From Bacteroidales bacterium (GTDB taxonomy: Bacteria > Bacteroidota > Bacteroidia > Bacteroidales > WRGA01), in contig JAITHZ010000136.1 of NCBI GenBank assembly GCA_031279795.1, forward strand, positions 1 through 9,293: a stretch of 9,293 nt of DNA. The letters run 5' to 3'. The translations under genes and the position numbers were made by a program. The notes beneath the pieces were generated by a model, which did not search any database, was not told the DNA's origin, and saw nothing but the letters and a program-made list of their open reading frames with translations. Of this stretch, positions 1-5,041 are shown in pieces. How positions within the stretch are numbered: the first letter of the stretch is position 1; the number at the start of each line of letters is the position of its first letter.

Positions 1-467
1 CGGGAGAGGTTATGCCGATGAAATATGAGCATCCTGCCATAGAGAAAAAGCGGACATTCTTTGCGGCATCTCCGGAACTTGGAATCTATGTCGAATGTTA
101 TTTTCATCATGATCTGATGACCATTTGCAGTCTGAACGGAGAGTTGAAGTATAACATCTACGGCCCGAATTGGGACAGCCGGAAATCGAATAAAATATCT
201 TATTACACGAAGGCGGTCTTTTGTAGAAATAAACTTTTTATGCTTTACACCGGTGGCGAGTGGTTGGTAGATCGTGGAAAGGGTATGGAGACAATCCGTT
301 CGACCAAATTTCTTGTTTTCGACATGAACGGCGATTACATCCGGACGCTGGAAACGGGATACCAAATCGTTGACTTTTGCTATGACAGCGAAAACAACCG
401 GATACTCATGAGTATGAACGATGAAATTCAGTTTGCGTATTTGGAATTAGACGGGCTGATAGAGTAA
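1..467 (+). CDS. Propeller-type lipoprotein, C-terminal part (5' end outside window)
   Basis: This is the 3' part of a gene whose start lies left of the window. The frame is open from base 3, and the first visible ATG (12) matches an internal residue of the homologue at 2766-3794, so it is not the start. The visible part aligns throughout with the C-terminal half of that homologue, including MKYEHP, LMTICSL, YNIYGP, STKFLVFDMNGDY and the identical tail region NNRILMSMNDEIQFAYLELDG. By homology it is the end of a lipoprotein with a 6-bladed beta-propeller (BF3164-like/TolB-like) fold, presumably anchored in the envelope. Ligand and function are unknown. The last 170 bases are nearly identical to the homologue's, which suggests gene conversion. 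It ends in TAA and is followed by a weak terminator and a promoter. Confidence 0.8.
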   Translation, partial: GEVMPMKYEHPAIEKKRTFFAASPELGIYVECYFHHDLMTICSLNGELKYNIYGPNWDSRKSNKISYYTKAVFCRNKLFMLYTGGEWLVDRGKGMETIRSTKFLVFDMNGDYIRTLETGYQIVDFCYDSENNRILMSMNDEIQFAYLELDGLIE

Positions 468-527
468 TTTATTCCGAAAAAAGAATGCAAACACGAAACA
501 AAAAGAAAGTTGTAAACAAATTACATG

Positions 528-562
528 CAAAAAACGACTCAGATATAAAGAACTGTTTTTTA
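528..562 (+). terminator. A-rich/U-rich intrinsic terminator, copy 1
   Basis: About 60 bases after the lipoprotein stop, a run of A residues ending in ACG can pair with TGTTTTTT beyond a loop of about 17 bases, leaving a U tract at the 3' side. The stem is AT-rich and weak. Copy 2 (3864-3896) forms a better stem, AAAACCG with CGGTTTT. The arms have changed in both copies while pairing is kept, which supports a real structure. It would end the upstream lipoprotein transcript just before the next promoter. Confidence 0.45.
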
Positions 563-602
563 TTGATGTTGTTTGCGAAGAATTTTCTACATTTGCACCT
601 GT
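562..602 (+). promoter_or_regulatory. Bacteroidetes-type promoter, copy 1
   Basis: TACATTTG at 588-595 matches the Bacteroidetes -7 element TAnnTTTG. A weaker -33-like ATTG lies at 562-565, 22 bases upstream. The start of transcription would fall near 600-603, giving an 80-base leader before the NVEALA-type gene at 683. The element lies in a 65-base block (535-599) that recurs at 3868-3932 with a single difference. This conservation in non-coding DNA is the best evidence of function. The leader contains a degenerate match to one unit of the tandem array at 3932-4225. Confidence 0.6.
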
Positions 603-682
603 AACGACTAACCCGCAGGGGAATAGTTAAGAATAAACCCCAAAAAGAGTTTAGTTGATAACGGAAAACCGAAAATAAACAG

Positions 683-937
683 ATGAAGAAAAAAGTTTTT
701 TGCGGCATAGCCGCGTGTATGATGATTGCAGCCGTAGCTGCATGGAATGTGTATGTAAGTCAAAGCAAAAATGAAATGGCTTTGAGTAATGTGGTATTGG
801 AGAATATAGAAGCGCTGGCAACTGAAAATGATCGCCCATGCAGTTTCTGTCATTTCACTTCATTTGATTTATGTTGGTTTGATTCTTCGGTTGGAGATGG
901 ATGCTTTGGTACAAAGATGATTTTAATACAAGCTTAA
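683..937 (+). CDS. NVEALA-type small exported peptide 1
   Basis: An 84-residue protein with a Lys-rich start (MKKK), a hydrophobic stretch (about residues 5-20, rich in Ala, Met and Ile), a polar linker, and the motif NIEALA at 41-46. This is a variant of the motif that names the Bacteroidetes NVEALA family. The tail after the motif is short and Cys-containing (Cys53, 56, 64, 74) and has no similarity I can see to the other two tails here. The N-terminus should direct export. There is no lipobox, so it is not an obvious lipoprotein. The start is the first ATG after an A-rich leader, as usual in this phylum. It is first behind the promoter at 562-602 and ends 11 bases before the next peptide gene. 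Molecular function is unknown. Confidence 0.8.
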   Translation: MKKKVFCGIAACMMIAAVAAWNVYVSQSKNEMALSNVVLENIEALATENDRPCSFCHFTSFDLCWFDSSVGDGCFGTKMILIQA

Positions 938-948
938 ACTTTAAAGTT

Positions 949-1179
949 ATGAAAAAGACAGTTTTAGTATGTATAGTTTTATTTGTAACTATATTTTCAA
1001 TTATCAACATCAATCACAGTACTAAAGATGATTCTATATCTTTGAATTTAGAAAATATAGAGGCTTTAGCCAGTGAAATTGATTTTGTTTTTTGTGCATG
1101 TACTTCCTCAGATATATGTGCCACATATAGTGATGGATATTTTGTTATTGGATATCCTCTATATTTTATAACTGTATAA
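949..1179 (+). CDS. NVEALA-type small exported peptide 2
   Basis: A 76-residue protein starting MKKTVLVC, with a hydrophobic segment at about residues 4-20 and NIEALA at 36-41 followed by SEID. The tail has three Cys (49, 51, 57) and ends in an aromatic, hydrophobic stretch. I prefer the ATG at 949 to the in-frame ATG at 901. Starting at 901 would overlap the preceding gene and put 16 polar residues before the signal sequence, whereas 949 gives the same MKK start as its two paralogues. It lies 11 bases after peptide gene 1 and is probably co-transcribed with it. It is the most diverged of the three, and its N-terminal segment lacks the Ala-Ala-Trp-Asn stretch of the others. Function is unknown. 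Confidence 0.75.
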   Translation: MKKTVLVCIVLFVTIFSIININHSTKDDSISLNLENIEALASEIDFVFCACTSSDICATYSDGYFVIGYPLYFITV

Positions 1180-1188
1180 TTAATTGAA

Positions 1189-1240
1189 ACCTGAAAGTCT
1201 GAGCCGGTACTCAAAAATGAAACGGGGAAGACTTTCAGGT
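1189..1240 (+). promoter_or_regulatory. 12-bp perfect inverted repeat before lipoprotein gene
   Basis: ACCTGAAAGTCT at 1189-1200 is exactly complementary to AGACTTTCAGGT at 1229-1240, around a 28-base loop. It fills most of the gap between peptide gene 2 and the lipoprotein gene, ending 7 bases before the ATG at 1248. No U tract follows, so it is not a standard terminator. It could be an RNA structure setting lipoprotein expression relative to the peptides, an mRNA processing or stability element, or a protein-binding site. A 12-codon reading frame (1217-1255, starting MKRGRLSG) begins in the loop and runs through the 3' arm. Its translation would disturb the stem. Confidence 0.6.
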
Positions 1241-1247
1241 AAATCTT

Positions 1248-2306
1248 ATGTATAATACATCTTTAAAAATGGGTAATAATAAATTGTTATACTTGTTTGT
1301 AGTTCTTTTTTTATCCGCCTGTACATCCTCAAATAAAAAGGCTGCGATAATGAAACTCGCACATTTGGAAAATTATCAGAATGACTTGTTTATCGGCACA
1401 GGTGGATATATGATTGCCACGACGGATCATATTATCGGAATAGATCATGGAGGAGGTGAGACATTCTTTTATAAACAGAGCATACATACGCCTGATTCCA
1501 TTTATCGGTTTGGACGTAAGGGACAAGGCCCGAATGACTTTATTCATCCCTTCTCCCTGCAATATGTTTCCGACAGTTTGATATGCAGTTATGATGTCAG
1601 GCTCAAGCGCTTTTTTGAAATCTTATTGAATCCAGACACGCTGCCAACAGTGAAAAGCCTGTCGTTTGATTCAATACTTCATTTTTTAATTTTCAAGACA
1701 GCCTGCAGGCAGTATGTTGGAATGGGCATTTATCCCGATGCGATGTTCACGCTGCTTGATTCGTCGGGAGTACAAATCAAGTCATTTGCCGAATATCCTT
1801 ACAAAGATGCTACAGAAAGAAATATTGATAACCGGATACGGGCAATGGCCTATCAGGGAAGATTCGGAACCAATTTGTCGTGCACAAAGTTTGTCTACGC
1901 CGCCTCTTCGGCAGACATTATTTATTTTTATGACATAGAGGAAAACGATATCCGGCTGATAAAAAAGATAGAAAACCGTTTCGCCGAATATGTTCCCAAT
2001 CAACAGGGAACGGCAATCAGCGCTCCTTTTAAGTCGACAAACATGCGTGGTTATGTTGACTTATATGCAACAGATCAATATGTTTATCTCCTGTATTCCG
2101 GGAGAACCTACAGTAAGTATAAAGAAAAGATGTTTGAGGCCAACCAACTGAGAATATATGACTGGAGCGGAAACCTGCGGAAGGAAATGGAACTGGATAT
2201 TTCCTGTAAATTTTTGTGTGTTTCGCCGGACGATTCGCTTATGTGGGCAATTGCGGAAATACCCGATCCCCAAATCATCCGGTTTGACTTAAAGTCTGTC
2301 AACTGA
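1248..2306 (+). CDS. 6-bladed beta-propeller (BF3164-like) lipoprotein
   Basis: A 352-residue protein with a hydrophobic signal (about residues 12-24) and lipobox LSAC with the lipidation Cys at 25. The body is soluble and rich in beta-strand patterns. GRKGQGPNDF at about 89-98 resembles the G-x-G-x-GP motif common in Bacteroidetes 6-bladed propeller lipoproteins of the BF3164/TolB-like type. The length fits that family. It is expected to sit in the envelope, possibly on the outer membrane, and to bind a ligand or partner. No catalytic motif is evident. It follows two NVEALA-type genes and precedes a third, so the peptides are candidate partners (inference). The start could instead be the in-frame ATG at 1269, which has an A-rich leader and gives a more typical signal peptide. 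Overall it is much more distant from the other two lipoproteins here than they are from each other. Confidence 0.75.
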   Translation: MYNTSLKMGNNKLLYLFVVLFLSACTSSNKKAAIMKLAHLENYQNDLFIGTGGYMIATTDHIIGIDHGGGETFFYKQSIHTPDSIYRFGRKGQGPNDFIHPFSLQYVSDSLICSYDVRLKRFFEILLNPDTLPTVKSLSFDSILHFLIFKTACRQYVGMGIYPDAMFTLLDSSGVQIKSFAEYPYKDATERNIDNRIRAMAYQGRFGTNLSCTKFVYAASSADIIYFYDIEENDIRLIKKIENRFAEYVPNQQGTAISAPFKSTNMRGYVDLYATDQYVYLLYSGRTYSKYKEKMFEANQLRIYDWSGNLRKEMELDISCKFLCVSPDDSLMWAIAEIPDPQIIRFDLKSVN

Positions 2307-2313
2307 GGTTATG

Positions 2314-2390
2314 GAGTTACTTATGTTTGGTGTCCGGCGTTCGTCCGGTCAGTGATTATCTCCAAAGTTTCAGAAAAAAAGGCGTAACTC
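2314..2390 (+). promoter_or_regulatory. Possible promoter and leader of peptide gene 3
   Basis: The 134 bases between the lipoprotein stop and the peptide gene at 2441 contain TATGTTTG at 2322-2329, an exact match to the Bacteroidetes -7 element TAnnTTTG. I see no convincing -33 TTTG at the right distance. A 7-bp inverted repeat, GAGTTAC (2314-2320) with GTAACTC (2384-2390), spans the likely start of transcription. Read-through from the upstream operon is the alternative. Confidence 0.3.
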
Positions 2391-2440
2391 GGATAGCGGT
2401 GGAAGATTAACAATGAAAATATATTTAAAATTAGTTTGAT

Positions 2441-2674
2441 ATGAAAAAGAAAATTTTCGGCCTTATGGCCATCGCAGTAATGGCAGCCGTAGCTGCATGG
2501 AATGTAAGCCAGAACAGAAATGAGATGGCTTTGTCGGACGTAGCGCTGGCGAATATCGAAGCTTTGGGCCAGGAAATAAATCCTCTTTGTCCAAACGGTT
2601 GCTTAGTTCCTGAAGGTTTCTGTATTTGTTATGGCTGGCATCCTCATGAAGAAGCCTTTAATGTGTGGCAGTAA
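2441..2674 (+). CDS. NVEALA-type small exported peptide 3
   Basis: A 77-residue protein starting MKKKIFG, with an Ala/Met-rich hydrophobic segment (about residues 5-19) ending in AAVAAWNV and then NIEALG at 38-43. The tail carries Cys50, 54, 61 and 63 and several aromatic residues. The N-terminal half closely resembles peptide 1, including a 23-base identical DNA stretch at 728-750 and 2483-2505, whereas the tail is unrelated. The final Ala of the family motif is Gly here. It follows one propeller lipoprotein gene and precedes another, and is closed by a strong terminator 17 bases after the stop. Export is likely from the N-terminus. Function and processing site are unknown. Confidence 0.8.
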   Translation: MKKKIFGLMAIAVMAAVAAWNVSQNRNEMALSDVALANIEALGQEINPLCPNGCLVPEGFCICYGWHPHEEAFNVWQ

Positions 2675-2691
2675 AAATGTAATTAATTTAG

Positions 2692-2724
2692 AGATGTTGC
2701 GTCATTATGGCGCAACATCTTTTC
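2692..2724 (+). terminator. Intrinsic terminator after peptide gene 3
   Basis: AGATGTTGCG at 2692-2701 pairs perfectly with CGCAACATCT at 2711-2720. Two further pairs (U-G and C-G) leave a 5-base loop, and a T tract follows. It lies just after the peptide gene stop and 42 bases before the next lipoprotein ATG. Transcripts would end here unless read-through is allowed, which would make the peptide more abundant than the downstream lipoprotein. Confidence 0.85.
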
Positions 2725-2765
2725 TTTGAAGAGAATGATTACGAAACAATAAATCAACAAAAGTT

Positions 2766-3794
2766 ATGAAGATACTCTTATCCATGCTGTTTGTTGCCGC
2801 CTGCTGTAGCTGTACACAGAACGGCGGAACGGAAAAATACCAAAACAAACGTAACAATGTTGTCAATGTACATGAAAAAATAACAGAAATCAGGATAGAA
2901 GAACCCCTGATCAGTTTTCATGCGTTCCTGTACATGATAGACAAATACCTGATTATTCGAGATTATATGTCACTGAAAGAACGCATTCACCTGTTCAATA
3001 AGAATACGTTTGAACATGTAGTCAGTACTGCACCCAGAGGTCAGGGACCTCGTGAGATTACAAATATAGGGCATATTGGCATCAACGAAGCCTGTCGAAA
3101 ATTGTATGTTTCCGATCATGGCAAAAATAAAATATTCAGCTATGAATTGGACAGCATCCTTGTTAATCCATTGTTATATATGCCTGACGTCAAGATGAAT
3201 ATGAATGAAGGACAGTTTCCTAACACGTATGAATATATCAGTGACCCCCTGTGTATCGGTATGATTATAGAACCGATTGGGGTTTCGGACTTTAAGCCTT
3301 CTATAGCTCGCTGGAACATGCAAACGGGAGAAATCGTAAAAATGAAATACGAGCATCCCAAAATAAAAAAAAAGAAGCGCATCTGTTTTGCCGTATCCAT
3401 GAACAGAGGGATATATGTCGAGGGGTATAATCACAATGATTTGATGACTATCTGCAGTCTTGATGGAAATTTGAAGTATAATATCTACGGCCCAAAGTTT
3501 GAGATCGGAAATTCGAACAGAATGGCTTACTATAAGAAAGCGATTTTTTGCGGCGACAAACTGCTTGCTCTCTATACCGGAGGAGAAGCTTGGATAGACA
3601 AAGGAAATGGCATGGAGGTAAATCGTTCGACCAAATTTCTTGTTTTCGACATGAACGGCGATTATATTCAGACGTTGGAAACGGGATACCCAATCATTGA
3701 CTTTTGCTATGACAGCGAAAACAACCGGATACTCATGAGTATGAACGATGAAATTCAGTTTGCGTATCTGGAATTGGACGGACTGTTAGAGTAA
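2766..3794 (+). CDS. 6-bladed beta-propeller (BF3164-like) lipoprotein
   Basis: A 342-residue protein with a short hydrophobic signal and a lipobox-like VAAC giving a probable lipidated Cys13. Further Cys follow at 14 and 16, so Cys16 is an alternative. APRGQGPREI at about 89-98 is the propeller-family G-x-GP motif in the same position as in the lipoprotein at 1248. The C-terminal half is closely related to the truncated gene at the left edge. The last 57 codons and about 140 bases beyond the stop are almost identical in DNA. It probably acts in the cell envelope as a binding protein. No enzyme motif is seen. The start is the first ATG behind an A-rich leader, 42 bases after the terminator of peptide gene 3. 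No clear promoter of its own is visible, so it may depend on terminator read-through. Confidence 0.8.
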   Translation: MKILLSMLFVAACCSCTQNGGTEKYQNKRNNVVNVHEKITEIRIEEPLISFHAFLYMIDKYLIIRDYMSLKERIHLFNKNTFEHVVSTAPRGQGPREITNIGHIGINEACRKLYVSDHGKNKIFSYELDSILVNPLLYMPDVKMNMNEGQFPNTYEYISDPLCIGMIIEPIGVSDFKPSIARWNMQTGEIVKMKYEHPKIKKKKRICFAVSMNRGIYVEGYNHNDLMTICSLDGNLKYNIYGPKFEIGNSNRMAYYKKAIFCGDKLLALYTGGEAWIDKGNGMEVNRSTKFLVFDMNGDYIQTLETGYPIIDFCYDSENNRILMSMNDEIQFAYLELDGLLE

Positions 3795-3863
3795 TTTATT
3801 CCGAAAGAAAGATGTAAACAGTAACACAATCCAAAAAGGAAGTTGTGAGCAAATTACATGCGA

Positions 3864-3896
3864 AAACCGACTCAGATATAAAGAACGGTTTTTTAT
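3864..3896 (+). terminator. Intrinsic terminator, copy 2
   Basis: AAAACCG can pair with CGGTTTT around a 16-base loop, and further T residues follow. It is the counterpart of the weaker structure at 528-562, with base changes in both arms that keep pairing. It lies about 70 bases after the lipoprotein stop and would end that transcript. Confidence 0.5.
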
Positions 3897-3935
3897 TGAT
3901 GTTGTTTGCGAAGAATTTTCTACATTTGCACCCGT
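3895..3935 (+). promoter_or_regulatory. Bacteroidetes-type promoter, copy 2
   Basis: TACATTTG at 3921-3928 matches the -7 element TAnnTTTG, with ATTG at 3895-3898 as a weak -33 element. The 65-base block around it (3868-3932) equals 535-599 except for one base. Copy 1 serves peptide genes, whereas this copy is followed directly by the tandem array and no recognisable gene. Confidence 0.55.
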
Positions 3936-4225
3936 GACTTGCTCCGAGGGATTGGAAGAGTATAAATACAATGACAAATCCTTTCCCGAGGGGTCGGGAG
4001 AATATAAATACGATTACAAATCCTTTCCCGAGGGGTCGGGAGAGTATAAATACAGTTACAAATCCTTTCCCGAGGGGTCGGGAGAGTATAAATACAGTTA
4101 CAAATCCTTTCCCGAGGGGTCAGGAGAGTATAAATACAGTTGCAAATCCTTTCCAGATGGGTCGGATGAAAAAAATCATAAGTGAAAGTCTTAACCCGAG
4201 AGATCAGGTGAGCATAAATAATCGT
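3932..4225 (+). repeat. 42-bp tandem repeat array with hairpin units
   Basis: About seven units of 42 bases. Four well-conserved units begin at 3974, 4016, 4058 and 4100. More degenerate ones lie before (3932) and after (4142, 4184). Each good unit has the hairpin TCCCGA-GGGG-TCGGGA (first at 3984-3999), an AT-rich stretch with TATAAATAC, and a spacer beginning ACAAATCC. The fourth unit has one stem mismatch. The array starts at the predicted transcription start of promoter copy 2, so it would be transcribed as a chain of hairpins. Because 42 is divisible by 3, several frames are open. One plus frame (3934-4185) would encode a 14-residue repeat (KSFPEGSGEYKYSY), but I see no evidence that it is translated. 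Units abut without unique spacers, so it is not a CRISPR. Confidence 0.9.
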
Positions 4226-4244
4226 TCCTAAGGAACGACTATTT
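4218..4244 (+). terminator. Stem-loop at end of repeat array
   Basis: TCGTTCC (4222-4228) pairs with GGAACGA (4232-4238) around TAA. Four more A-T pairs form outside one mismatch. It closes the repeat array and lies 7 bases from the 3' end of the convergent Yip1 gene, where a terminator for one or both strands is expected. The U tract is poor, so termination is plausible but not certain. Confidence 0.4.
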
Positions 4245-4250
4245 ACCCTC

Positions 4251-4808
4251 TTATATAGCCGCAAGTACAAATGAAAGGAGTGCCGAGACGACGATGGATG
4301 CTATCAGGCTAACGACGAAATAGGGGGTCTGCTTGTCGGCAGGCGTTTTCATCACAGGCTTCAAACCGGTGTAGAGCAGGTACAGACCGTAGAGTCCCGC
4401 CAGCGAAGCCCGCCACGAAAGCGACGGCAAAAAGTAGCACACGCCCCCGACAAAGATCGGCGTACAGGCCTAGGCCACCAGCGAAAAGGCGCGGTCGAAC
4501 TCCTTCCCAGTCTCGAAATTTTCCGCCAGCGCATTGATGACAAAGGCGTTGATATACGTTCCGCCGAGCATCGCCGTGTACTGCACGATTGCCTGACGCA
4601 ACCCCCATCCGATGGAGCTGACATGAGCCCCCAGCACTGAGAAGCCAATCAGTCCGTAGCCGATAAAGGCGGCTATGGCGGGTATCAGCGCCAGCGGCAC
4701 GATCCAAGTTGTCAATACTTTTACGTGAGGCACGTTTTCGGCCTCAATGGTCTGCCACTCTTTTTGGCGGCTGACCAGCATACTTTTAATTTTGTTTCCA
4801 ATTTCCAT
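4251..4808 (-). pseudogene. Yip1-family membrane protein gene with in-frame amber stop
   Basis: Read from 4808 down, one frame spans 186 codons, the length expected for a Yip1-domain protein, with one TAG at 4472-4470 (codon 113). Upstream is a 112-residue part starting MEIGNKIKSM with hydrophobic segments at about 33-62 and 76-96. Downstream the same frame continues as ACTPIFVGGVCYFLPSLSW with further membrane segments to a TAA at 4251. No frameshift is present. The surrounding residues (SLVA-x-ACTP) suggest the lost codon was Tyr (TAC or TAT), one base away from TAG. Bacterial Yip1 proteins are multi-pass inner-membrane proteins of unclear function. As read, the product would lose its C-terminal membrane half. 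A sequencing error, a recent mutation or suppression are all possible. GC content is higher than in the peptide locus. Confidence 0.75.
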
Positions 4809-5041
4809 TTTTGTACTGTTTATTTTGTTTATAAATTATTGAGCAATTCATTTGTGATTTTCGACTTTCAACGCTCAATTGCTTTCCACCAGTTCCGTAA
4901 CACTTTGCAGTTTATCCCTGTTGTAGGTTTCCGTTCGTACGGCGCCGACGTCCCGCCCGCGGATTTCGCAAAGGCTGGGGTTAATCAAAAAAAACCGCAC
5001 TGATACACTTCGACAATTCGTGTGCATCTTTTGTGTCGCCG
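4809..5041 (-). other. Gap upstream of Yip1 gene, with possible gene remnant
   Basis: On the minus strand an open frame from ATG at 5027 to TGA at 4875 would give 50 residues. The last 35 or so, ending TYNRDKLQSVTELVESN, look protein-like and GC-rich, whereas the beginning runs through the T8 tract and looks artificial. It could be the C-terminal tail of a lost gene that once preceded the Yip1 gene. I do not recognise the parent. Between it and the Yip1 start (4809-4874) the DNA is AT-rich, with a 7-bp inverted repeat (4838-4844 with 4873-4879) but no TAnnTTTG promoter that I can find. Confidence 0.3.
4987..5028 (-). terminator. Probable terminator of the 5042-5674 lipoprotein gene
   Basis: Just past the stop of the lipoprotein gene, the minus strand holds an imperfect hairpin (ACAC with GTGT, flanked by GAT with ATC across a 2-base bulge, or GCAC with GTGC) followed by eight T residues (plus-strand A run at 4987-4994). 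The stem is imperfect, but position and T tract fit an intrinsic terminator. Confidence 0.4.

Noticed and set aside
572..595. TTTG at 572-575 as the -33 element of promoter copy 1
   Set aside because: It lies only 12 bases from TACATTTG, far shorter than the usual spacing of about 19-21. The weaker ATTG at 562-565 fits better.
469..853. Minus-strand frames over the intergenic block and peptide gene 1
   Set aside because: They overlap a well-supported plus-strand gene and promoter block and resemble no family I know.
901..948. Upstream ATG at 901 as start of peptide gene 2
   Set aside because: It overlaps peptide gene 1 and would bury the signal sequence behind 16 polar residues. The ATG at 949 gives the MKK start shared by the paralogues.
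3932..4225. CRISPR array
   Set aside because: The 42-base units abut directly, with no unique spacers. What varies is scattered point differences.
3920..4270. Minus- and plus-strand proteins encoded by the repeat array (14-residue repeats)
   Set aside because: A repeat length divisible by 3 opens several frames at once on both strands. No signal, domain or codon evidence picks one frame.
4309..4707. Other-frame reading frames in the Yip1 region
   Set aside because: They are GC-driven shadows. Only the frame from 4808 to 4251 yields a membrane protein of family length.
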